Shown here piece after piece: positions 37,616-44,376 of a stretch of DNA of 64,000 nucleotides. A program made the position numbers and the translations under genes. Position 1 is the stretch's first letter. Each line of letters starts with the position of its first letter. The notes under the pieces were generated by a model. That model saw nothing but the letters and a program-made list of their open reading frames with translations. It was not told the origin of the DNA and made no database searches. The DNA is from Acidimicrobiales bacterium (lineage in GTDB: Bacteria > Actinomycetota > Acidimicrobiia > Acidimicrobiales > Iamiaceae), in NCBI GenBank assembly GCA_035630295.1, contig DASQKY010000012.1, positions 89,509-153,508 on the forward strand, read 5' to 3'.

Positions 37616-38707
37616 TCAGAGCGGCAGCCGGTTGCGGATCCAATCGGCGAACAGCGGATCGACGACCACGTAGCGCCCCTCGTCCTCGATGACGTGGCCC
37701 CGGTCCACGAGACGCCGGCGCGCGTGCTGGGCGGTGCCGGTGGGGAGGTCGAGGATCTTGCCGGCGGCGCCGAAGAGGCTGCCCCCCGAGGCCAGGATGC
37801 GGAGGACGGACTTCTCGCCCTCCTGGAGCCCGGAGTACAGCCGCTCGTGGCCATCCGCGGTCGCGGCCCGGATCGCGGCCAGCGCCTCGTCGCAAGTGGC
37901 CTCGGTGGCCGTCCCGCCCGCGGCCACCAGCCGCCAGGCGGCATCGGCCAGCTGCATCGAGCGCTGGGGGTGGCCCTGGGCCACGGCCGCCACCCGGCCG
38001 GCCACCGGCCCGGCGTCGCGTCCGGTGGCGGAGAAGCCCTCGACCACGGCCTCGACCACCTCGGCCTGGCTGAGGGGCCCGATGGGGAGCAGGTCGGCCT
38101 GGGCGTAGAACGGCTCGGCCTGGTCGGTGAAGAGCATCCGCATCATCGAGGGCTCCGACCCGGCGAACACCAGGCCGATCTCCTGGTAGTGGTGCTGGAG
38201 CCGGGTGCGGAGCAGGCCGGCGGCGCCCTCCACGTGGGTGATCCCGGAGAACTCGTCCATCACCACCAGGGTGGGCGTCTCGGCCGCGGTGCGGGTGAGC
38301 ACGTCGAGGAGGGCGTGGGTGGCCAGCACCGGGTCGGGTCGGGACCGTCCCACCTGGCGCAGCTCGACCCGCACCAGGCCCAGGTTGAGGGAGAGCCCGG
38401 CGGCCACCTGCGTGGCCCGCTCGGCGAACCTCCCGGTGACCCGGGCCAGGGCCTCGTCGAGCCGGGTGGCCACGTCGGCCATGGAGGCCACCTCGTAGAG
38501 GTCCACCCACACCACGGCCACCCCGGCGTGGATGACGTCGTGGGCCACCCGTCGGAGGACGCTGGTCTTGCCGTAGCGACGAGGTCCCAGGAGCGCCGTG
38601 ACGCGGTGCTCGGTGACCCGCTCGGTGAGGTCGGCCACCAGGTCCACCCGCCCCCGGACCTGGCCCGGGTCGAGAGGCCCCTGGTACGGGAAGGGCGAGA
38701 CGTCCAC
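37616..38707 (-). CDS. AAA ATPase with C-terminal winged helix (STAND/archaeal-ATPase type)
   Basis: A 363-residue ATPase. Walker A GPRRYGKTS at residues 41-49, Walker B TLVVMDEFSG, sensor-like VFAGSEPSMMRMLF, a helical lid with PLSQAEVVEAV, and a winged-helix tail (LPTGTAQHARRRLVDRGHV). Proteins of this shape are widespread and often lineage-specific; some are tied to mobile or toxin-like loci, but no partner is visible here. The start is GTG at 38705-38707, nine bases downstream of a tandem palindromic repeat (38717-38757) that is probably its control region. Confidence 0.8.
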   Translation of the reverse strand: MDVSPFPYQGPLDPGQVRGRVDLVADLTERVTEHRVTALLGPRRYGKTSVLRRVAHDVIHAGVAVVWVDLYEVASMADVATRLDEALARVTGRFAERATQVAAGLSLNLGLVRVELRQVGRSRPDPVLATHALLDVLTRTAAETPTLVVMDEFSGITHVEGAAGLLRTRLQHHYQEIGLVFAGSEPSMMRMLFTDQAEPFYAQADLLPIGPLSQAEVVEAVVEGFSATGRDAGPVAGRVAAVAQGHPQRSMQLADAAWRLVAAGGTATEATCDEALAAIRAATADGHERLYSGLQEGEKSVLRILASGGSLFGAAGKILDLPTGTAQHARRRLVDRGHVIEDEGRYVVVDPLFADWIRNRLPL

Positions 38708-38716
38708 CCCCGCACC

Positions 38717-38757
38717 CTACCGCAGAGCAGTAGCTACTTACTACCGCAGAACAGTAG
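38717..38757 (-). promoter_or_regulatory. Two tandem imperfect palindromes, candidate operator
   Basis: Copies at 38717-38733 and 38741-38757 differ at one base in 17 and have a 24-base period. Read on the gene strand each is CTACTGYTCTGCGGTAG, that is CTACYGC-N3-GCRGTAG with one arm mismatch. They lie immediately upstream of the ATPase GTG start, where a repressor or the ATPase's own winged helix could bind. The A/T-rich spacer may hold the -10 box. Confidence 0.6.
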
Positions 38758-38875
38758 GAGTGACGGGCCCAGCCGGCCCGGCCGGCCGCCGGCCCGACCC
38801 GCCGACCAGGGCCGGAACCGTGCCGCGATCGGTTTCGGGCCCGCCCACCGCCGGTGCTACGGTGATCGCTCCCAC

Positions 38876-38951
38876 GGGGCTATAGCTCAGTTGGTAGAGC
38901 GCTTCCATGGCATGGAAGAGGTCAGGGGTTCGATTCCCCTTAGCTCCACCA
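38876..38951 (+). tRNA. tRNA-Ala (anticodon GGC)
   Basis: Acceptor stem GGGGCTA/TAGCTCC, D-arm with AGTTGG, anticodon stem CTTCC/GGAAG around the 7-base loop ATGGCAT giving GGC, T-arm with GGTTCGATTCC, discriminator A and an encoded CCA at 38949-38951. A decayed integrase reading frame runs antisense into it and stops at 38887-38889, which marks it as the likely attachment site of the island to the right. Confidence 0.96.
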
Positions 38952-39474
38952 TGGCGGTCTCTCGCGAACTCCTGCCATCTGCCATGGCTAGGGCGAGAGA
39001 GCCCGCCAAGGTCCCACGGCCCCCCATCCGGGGGGCCGTTTCGTTTCCGTGCCCCGCTTCGGCGGAGGCCCGCAGGGCCCCTCGCTCCCGCCGAAGCTGC
39101 ACCAACACCCGGTAGGGCTCTCGGAGCGCATCGTCAGTGACGTAGTAGCCCTCGATGTAGAGCTTGTCGAAGATGGCCAGGTCGACCAGCCGGCGGTGGT
39201 CGTCCTCGACCTGCCGGTACAGGGTCTGCGCGCTCTCCAGCAGACCGAGGTGTGCTTCCAAGGTCTCGGCGCCGGCCCGCAGGTCCGTGACTCCTTCATC
39301 CAGCTCGGCTTGCAGCGCTTCTTTCTGGCGAGCGATATCTCGCAGCCGCTGCCGCACCTTGCCGCTAGCGATGTCGCCGTCGGCCGCCAGGTCCAGCAGG
39401 TTCTCCTCTTGGGCGTCGAGCCGAGCCAACTGTCGCTTGGACTGCTGCACGAGCAAGGCAGCGGCGGTCTGCTG

Positions 39475-39499
39475 GGGACTGCCGCGCGGAGGGGTGACA
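39475..39499 (+). repeat. Left terminal inverted repeat of the IS3-family element
   Basis: The first 14 bases (GGGACTGCCGCGCG) and last 7 (GGTGACA) match the reverse complement of 40719-40743 exactly; three of the four bases between differ. Confidence 0.85.
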
Positions 39500-39541
39500 T
39501 CTGAGCTGGCTTGCTGAGGCAGGCCCAGAGAGGATGTCGCT

Positions 39542-39835
39542 ATGCCCCAGCCTTATCCCCGCGAGTTCCGCGATGACGTGGTCCGTGTGGCCCGCGACCG
39601 CGATGACGGCGTGACCTTGGAGCAGATCGCGGCGGACTTCGGGGTCCATCCGATGACGTTGTCGAAGTGGTTGCGTCAGGCCGCGATCGAGGACGGCGAT
39701 CGCCCAGGCGTGACCGTCGCGGAGTCCGCCGAGCTGCGAGCTGCGAAGCGCCGCGTCCGGCTGCTTGAGCAGGAGAACGAGGTGCTCCGCCGAGCAGCTG
39801 CCTATCTGGGGCAGGCGAACCTCCCAAAAGGCTGA
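39542..39835 (+). CDS. IS3-family transposase OrfA
   Basis: DNA-binding half of the transposase, 97 residues. YPREFRDDVVRVARDRDDGVTLEQIAADFGV is the helix-turn-helix, followed by MTLSKWLRQAA and a leucine-zipper-like tail (LRAAKRRVRLLEQENEVLRRA) used for multimerisation. Near its end A-AAA-G at 39826-39830 is a typical -1 slippery site, which would fuse OrfA to OrfB in the active transposase. Its TGA overlaps the OrfB ATG (TGATG). Confidence 0.92.
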   Translation: MPQPYPREFRDDVVRVARDRDDGVTLEQIAADFGVHPMTLSKWLRQAAIEDGDRPGVTVAESAELRAAKRRVRLLEQENEVLRRAAAYLGQANLPKG

Positions 39836-40710
39836 TGTACCCGCTCGTTCGTGAGCTCGCCGCCGACGGTGTCCCTGTCGTGGTGTCGTGTCGGGTACTC
39901 GGTCTTGCTCGCCAGCCCTTCTACCGGTGGCTCCGATCGCCGTTCACCGACGGTCAACTCGCCGAGGCCCACCTGGCCAACGCGATCTTCGACGCTCACC
40001 GCGACGATCCTGAGTTCGGTTACCGGTTCCTCGCCGATGAGGTCCGCCAAGTCGCACACGACGTGTCCGATCGGGTCGTATGGCGGATCTGCCGGGACCA
40101 CGGCTGGTGGTCAGTGTTCGGCAAGCCCAAGGCGCGCAAGGGCTTGAGGCCCGGCAGGCCGGCTCATGAGGACCTGGTCCGCCGGGACTTCACCGCCGCA
40201 GCGCCCAACGAGCTGTGGCTCACCGACATCACCGAGCACCGCACCCACGAAGGCAAGCTCTACCTGTGCGCGATCAAGGACGTGTTCTCGAACCGGATCG
40301 TCGGCTGGGCCATCGACGAGCGCATGAAGGCCCGGCTCGTGGTCGCACCGATCGAGATGGCCGTCGCCCGCCGCGACGGTGACGTCGCCGGCTGCATCGT
40401 TCACTCGGACAGGGGCTCGCAATTTCGCGCCAGGAAGGTGCACCGGGCCCTGACCCGGCATCGCATGGTCGGCTCGATGGGCCAGGTCGGCTCCGCCGGC
40501 GACAACGCCGCAATGGAGTCGTTCTTCGCGCTCCTCCAGCGCAACGTGCTGGACCGTCGCACCTGGACCACCCGCAACGAGCTGCGCATCGCGATCGTGA
40601 CCTGGATCGAACGCACCTACCACCACCGCCGACGCCAAGCCCGCCTCGGCCGGCTCACCCCGCTCGAATACGAGATGATCATGACCCTTCAGACGGCGAC
40701 CGCCGCCTGA
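39835..40710 (+). CDS. IS3-family transposase OrfB (DDE integrase domain)
   Basis: Catalytic half of 291 residues. An N-terminal HTH_21-like segment (GLARQPFYRWLRSPF) precedes an rve core with the three acidic residues in ELWLTDITEH, CIVHSDRGSQF and AAMESFFALLQRN, and the closing YHHRRRQARLGRLTPLEYE. The DDE triad is complete and the frame is unbroken, so the element may still be mobile. Expression is probably through -1 frameshifting from OrfA. Confidence 0.94.
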   Translation: MYPLVRELAADGVPVVVSCRVLGLARQPFYRWLRSPFTDGQLAEAHLANAIFDAHRDDPEFGYRFLADEVRQVAHDVSDRVVWRICRDHGWWSVFGKPKARKGLRPGRPAHEDLVRRDFTAAAPNELWLTDITEHRTHEGKLYLCAIKDVFSNRIVGWAIDERMKARLVVAPIEMAVARRDGDVAGCIVHSDRGSQFRARKVHRALTRHRMVGSMGQVGSAGDNAAMESFFALLQRNVLDRRTWTTRNELRIAIVTWIERTYHHRRRQARLGRLTPLEYEMIMTLQTATAA

Positions 40711-40718
40711 TAACCAAC

Positions 40719-40743
40719 TGTCACCTCAACGCGCGGCAGTCCC
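40719..40743 (-). repeat. Right terminal inverted repeat of the IS3-family element
   Basis: Reverse complement matches the left repeat at 22 of 25 positions; followed by the CTG target duplication at 40744-40746. Confidence 0.85.
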
Positions 40744-41379
40744 CTGGTCGGCCAGGGCCTCCTGCACCCGCTGGCGAACCTCGGCCACGAGGTCGGATCC
40801 AGGGTGACGGTGCCGTAGTGCTCGGCGATGGCCGCCTCCACCATGTCGGTGTGCATGTAGGGAGCGTCGCACTCGCCCCGGTTTCGGGCGACGCAGTAGA
40901 AGTACCAGTAGGTGCCGCCTCGACCCTTGCCCATGGTGAGCAGCAATCGGGATTCCACGCCTCGCTTTGTGGCAGGCCCCACACCAGATGCTGCCCTTGA
41001 GGTAGTGGTGGTGCTTGCGTTCCTTCACTCCGGACCCCCGCCGGCCCTCCTGGACAAGCTGCACCTGTTCGAACAGCTCCCGGGAGATCAGCGACCGTGG
41101 CGAAGGCTGGCTACGTCTCCGCAACCGAGACGGACTGGGCTCTGCCGGAAGTCGCCGAATCCGCGCTGGTTGGTTGGTTCGCAGAAATGCCGGCCTGGAT
41201 GGCGGGGGCCTGACCATACCCGCCGTTGTCGTGCTCATCGTCATGGTGGTCTGCCTAGCCCGGTTACCGATACCACTCGCTTTCGCCCCCGCGTAGACCG
41301 ACGCCCCGGTCATGCTGTGTCGGTGGGAGGCAGAGCGGTCGCAGCGCCGCACCACGATGTGCTGCTGGCGAGCTGAACC

Positions 41380-42081
41380 TGGTGCGCCGGGAGGGCATTA
41401 CCCGGCTGAGGGACCTCGATCTACCGGCTCTGGTCCAGCCGCCTGCCGTTGCCTGGCTGGAGCGCTTCGAGGCCTACTACCGGGTCTGGGCGCCGGTCTC
41501 TGGCATCGGCGGTGACCTGACGCCTACCGGTCGACGCTGCCGAGGCCGACTGGCCTAGGACCGGCTGCCAGGTACTGACGGGGCCGATGATCCCGGCTAC
41601 ACCCAAGAGATCCAAGCGGCCGGTTACCTGACCTCGGCGTTGTGCCATTTCACTAGCTACCTGGTGGGAATGAAGCGGCAGGTCGACCGCTACGGCGGTA
41701 TGTGGTTGTTGTCCGACGCCCGGCGGAGCAGGAACTGGCAGACGCGATGTACCGGATCGCCGAGTTACCAAAGTCGAGTGGCACAAGTGGGCAGCGCAGT
41801 GCCGCTGCAGGTGGGACGACGCCGAGCAGTTGGAGCAGGAGCACTACACGACCCACGGCCCTCATCAGGGCATCGAACCGCGCTGCCAGCTGCACGCCAT
41901 GGTGGCCGCCGCCGGCGAAGACTGCGCGCTGATCGACGACGACTGGCGACGGGTGGCCGACTGGTACCGGTTGCCGATGGGGACGGCCGGACCCATCGGG
42001 ACAGCCGCTGTACGACGACCATCGAACAAATCAGGAGTAGGGCCGAGCGATGTCGCCCACAGTCGGCCTCCGTCGTTATAA
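41380..42081 (+). pseudogene. Degenerate coding remnant of unknown element gene
   Basis: Reading across frames gives protein-like stretches: RREGITRLRDLDLPALVQPP and WLERFEAYYRVWAPV in one frame up to a stop near 41557, ELADAMYRIAELPK from about 41725, then after a one-base shift near 41772 VEWHKWAAQCRCRWDDAEQ, PRCQLHAMVAAAGEDCALI and DDDWRRVADWYRLP. The continuity across the shift argues for a broken gene rather than noise. I do not recognise the family. The stretch 41100-41380 just before it shows only a short hydrophobic frame and nothing I can support. Confidence 0.45.
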
Positions 42082-42097
42082 CGATACCGGCACGATG

Positions 42098-42115
42098 AGT
42101 GCCTGTTCGGGCACT
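42098..42115. other. Short hairpin upstream of the low-GC cassette
   Basis: AGTGCC-TGTTCG-GGCACT, a 6-bp stem with 6-base loop. A second small inverted repeat, ACACCA/TGGTGT, lies at 42133-42152. Either could be a regulator site or a terminator for the region to the left; neither is decisive. Confidence 0.35.
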
Positions 42116-42221
42116 CTGCACGGTCGATCCCAACACCAGGCTAACATGGTGTCAGCGTGCCGCCATAGCTGTAGCCTAGCGCAATCTTGCGATGAGCGCA
42201 GGCTGAAGGCTCAGGTGAGCT

Positions 42222-43067
42222 ATGGATCTCTTGTCCGGACGTTCCGGCGCGAACCTTATGCACCATCTTGCTCGGGTCCTCCGAGTGGCTACGCCACTAG
42301 CGGTGGCAATACTCATTGGTCTGTGGGTGAACGCGTTATCGACCAAACTGCAGGGTGGCAACGACCTCTTTAAGGCTATCAGGCAACTTGGGTTTCAGAA
42401 CGTCTGGCTCTGTTTGGGGCTCGGATGCGTGGTCGGCAGTGAGTTTGCTCACGAAAAACTCGATCAGCGCCGAGCGGCAGAGCTAGCCGACTACGCGGGG
42501 GGCCTGCTCGATCAAGAGAGGCGGCTCGCACATCTTCTACTTCGCAGTTTCGCCGAACAGATAGGTCGATCATTAGGTACCGCGTGCAACGCACGCTATT
42601 TTAACGCGATTGACGAGGACGGGGAAGTACGTCTTTACCAAGACCGCTCGTTGGTTTATGAAGCCGTCCCGATGCCTGCCGAGTACGGGTTCACTTCGGT
42701 CAGCGTCACTGATAGATCCTTTGTATCTGCCAGAGCCTATCAGCACCGAGCACCGATATTTGAGAACCTTAAATCGAGTCACACTGAACGCTATAGCGAG
42801 CTCGTCCGCCCAAACGTGGACCCAGAACAAAAATGGGTACTCGCCTGTCCTGTACTACAAATCGATCCTAGAGACGACATTCATAGAAGAGAGCGTCCGC
42901 CATTTGGTGTAGCGGTCTTCTATAGCACTGAGCGCGTCCCCCTTCGGTACAGACGAAGGAATCGAATTCGGCGAGCGTTGCATGATGCGCAACTAGTTAG
43001 CGAGCACCTATCGCACATTATGGCTCTTCAGTGGAGCATTCCTCGTAAGGGTGGAAGCGATGTTTGA
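42222..43067 (+). CDS. Two-TM membrane protein with GAF-like cytoplasmic domain
   Basis: A 281-residue protein, first gene of the low-GC cassette. Two hydrophobic helices lie near residues 23-42 (ATPLAVAILIGLWVNALS) and 60-72 (VWLCLGLGCVVGS). A charged helix follows (AELADYAGGLLDQERRLAHLL), then a mixed alpha/beta region of about 150 residues whose strand WVLACPVLQI and the later FGVAVFYSTERVP look like the core of a GAF domain. It ends in a basic helix (RYRRRNRIRRALHDAQ). The ATG at 42222 has AGGTGAG five bases upstream. I infer a membrane-bound sensor or effector; the family is not recognised. Its stop overlaps the radical SAM start by 8 bases. Confidence 0.75.
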   Translation: MDLLSGRSGANLMHHLARVLRVATPLAVAILIGLWVNALSTKLQGGNDLFKAIRQLGFQNVWLCLGLGCVVGSEFAHEKLDQRRAAELADYAGGLLDQERRLAHLLLRSFAEQIGRSLGTACNARYFNAIDEDGEVRLYQDRSLVYEAVPMPAEYGFTSVSVTDRSFVSARAYQHRAPIFENLKSSHTERYSELVRPNVDPEQKWVLACPVLQIDPRDDIHRRERPPFGVAVFYSTERVPLRYRRRNRIRRALHDAQLVSEHLSHIMALQWSIPRKGGSDV

Positions 43068-43863
43068 ACAGATGCCGCGTTCGATATGCGTACGTGTTAC
43101 TCGAAAGTGCAACGCTCACTGCGGGTTTTGCCAAGCTCCTGATACTGACTCTGGAAGGTTGTCGGTGGCAGAACTGGGTGCGATCAGTGACTTGTTATAT
43201 GCGGCGGGCGTCCGCTCCCTCAAATTGTCGGGCGGTGAGCCAACTACCCGAAGGGATCTTCCGGAGGTAATTCGTCGCGTGAGCCTGTCCGGCCTGAGCG
43301 TGACCCTGATCTCTAACGGCATCCATATCTCTGCTGCCACCATCAAGGCATTGGGAGAGGTCTCTGCCACTGTGAAGCTGAGTATTCACTACCCAAACGA
43401 GTTGAATGACACCATCCTTGGGAGGCCGTGCTTCGAATCAGTAGTCGGTTCGGTTTCGAGGCTCCGAGAGGCAGGAATAGAGGTTGCTATCAACACTGTG
43501 CTTACCCCAGCGAACATGTCAGTGGTCGAGGGTATGGTGCAGTTCGCCAAGGACCATGACGTGTGGAAGGTAAGTTTTATCCCGGTCGTCCCCCGTGGCC
43601 TAGCGCTCATGATGAGTGAGTATCATCTGACTCCTAGTGCTGTCGGCGAGATTCGGGACGAGATAGGGAGGCTCGCTGGCTCAGCACCCCCCGTCGTGCG
43701 TTGCATTGACATCAGACAAAAGGACTACTGGATAATCGAAAATGACGGCTCAATGTGGGTAGAGCGGGCAACCCATGCACAAGATAGTCAGCTTTGTGAT
43801 AACCTAGGTCTTAAGGACTGGCTAGAGGAAGCTATCGCCTATACGGAAGGAGTACTGCGTTGA
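43060..43863 (+). CDS. Radical SAM protein, MoaA-like core without SPASM domain
   Basis: A 267-residue radical SAM enzyme. Cys17, Cys21 and Cys24 (KCNAHCGFC) bind the [4Fe-4S] cluster, LKLSGGEPTTRRDLP at 54-68 is the SAM-binding GGE motif, and the barrel continues through VTLISNGI, VKLSIHYPNEL and VAINTVLTPANM. The C-terminal 60 residues hold only scattered Cys, so no second cluster. An ENDGSMWVE strand resembles the end of MoaA-type barrels. ATG at 43060 is preferred over a GTG at 43051 because AAGGGTGG sits at proper spacing. The low-GC codon use and overlap with both neighbours show that it belongs to the cassette. Substrate unknown. Confidence 0.9.
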   Translation: MFEQMPRSICVRVTRKCNAHCGFCQAPDTDSGRLSVAELGAISDLLYAAGVRSLKLSGGEPTTRRDLPEVIRRVSLSGLSVTLISNGIHISAATIKALGEVSATVKLSIHYPNELNDTILGRPCFESVVGSVSRLREAGIEVAINTVLTPANMSVVEGMVQFAKDHDVWKVSFIPVVPRGLALMMSEYHLTPSAVGEIRDEIGRLAGSAPPVVRCIDIRQKDYWIIENDGSMWVERATHAQDSQLCDNLGLKDWLEEAIAYTEGVLR

Positions 43864-44339
43864 GTGACCAGCAATGGATGGCTAGGTGCGTCGAACTAGC
43901 GCATGCTGCCGCGGACTCGGGCAATTATGCTCTAGGTGCAGTGGTGGTTCGCGAGGGCATCGAGATCGCTCGCTCCCAAAGCGCGCTGATACACACGCCT
44001 GACCCGAGCGCTCACCCAGAGCTAGTTGCTATTCGGGAGGCAGCCGAAAAACTTGATTCTAGATACCTCAACGATTGCGTCCTTTACAGCACGCTAGAGC
44101 CCTGCCCGATGTGCACCTCAGCTGCTATATGGGCCAAGATGAGCAGGATAGTGTTCGGGGCGAGTCAAGGTGAGGCTTTGGAGTGGGCGCTGGCCCATCC
44201 CGACCCTGTCTATACGTGGCGGCAAATCCTGATACCAGCCGAGGTCGTTGCAGCTGCTGGTAACCCACATGTAGAGGTGCACGGTGGCGTGATGTCCGCC
44301 GAGTGCAAGGCGCTGTTTGAGTTGAAGTCGAAGGTCTAA
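43860..44339 (+). CDS. Zinc-dependent nucleoside/nucleobase deaminase (CDA/TadA fold)
   Basis: A 159-residue cytidine-deaminase-superfamily protein. The zinc site is AHPELVAIREA (His52, catalytic Glu54) with LEPCPMCTSAAIW (Cys82, Cys85), the TadA/guanine-deaminase style rather than the CDA style. ALGAVVVREG and RIVFGASQGEALEW complete the fold. TadA proper has HAE; here it is HPE, which argues for a small-molecule substrate such as guanine or a modified nucleobase. Start TTG at 43860 overlaps the radical SAM stop (TTGA) and has a strong GGAAGGAG ribosome site 8 bases upstream. Confidence 0.9.
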   Translation: MSDQQWMARCVELAHAAADSGNYALGAVVVREGIEIARSQSALIHTPDPSAHPELVAIREAAEKLDSRYLNDCVLYSTLEPCPMCTSAAIWAKMSRIVFGASQGEALEWALAHPDPVYTWRQILIPAEVVAAAGNPHVEVHGGVMSAECKALFELKSKV

Positions 44340-44376
44340 CAGTCGGAAAAGAAGTCGCTGGCTAAAGGAAAACTCG

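Larger units (their letters stand above)
39475..40743 (+). mobile_element. IS3-family insertion sequence, apparently intact, 1269 bp
   Basis: Ends GGGACTGCC and GGCAGTCCC, 25-base terminal inverted repeats matching at 22 positions, and a CTG duplication on each side (39472-39474 and 40744-40746). It carries the two overlapping frames of IS3 transposases. Removing the element plus one CTG (1272 bases, a multiple of three) joins the flanking integrase as ALADQ-TAAALLVQQ in frame, which confirms the boundaries. Confidence 0.9.
38887..41100 (-). pseudogene. Large serine integrase remnant, frameshifted and split by an IS element
   Basis: From right to left the remnant has SRELFEQVQLVQEGRRG (recombinase domain), YLKGSIWCGACHK (first half of the zinc ribbon), then in another frame YWYFYCVARNRGECDAPYM (second half) and VEAAIAEHYGTVTLDP, then back in the first frame EVRQRVQEALADQ. 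After the IS at 39475-40743 the long coiled coil (LVQQSKRQLARLDAQEENLL) continues to a stop inside tRNA-Ala. The N-terminal catalytic domain with the Ser nucleophile is missing. Two compensating frameshifts, an insertion and truncation make it non-functional. The last 20 codons are simply antisense tRNA. Confidence 0.85.

Noticed and set aside
38717-38757. CRISPR-like array
   Set aside because: Only two 17-base palindromic copies with a 7-base spacer; no array, no cas genes anywhere in the window.
41015-41296. Small hydrophobic plus-strand frame (LTIPAVVVLIVMVVCLARL)
   Set aside because: It runs antisense to the integrase remnant, has no ribosome site or family match, and only one hydrophobic stretch.
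43060-43863. Prokaryotic viperin identity for the radical SAM protein
   Set aside because: It has the CxxxCxxC core, but the surrounding residues do not show viperin-specific features I can name, so only the superfamily call is kept.
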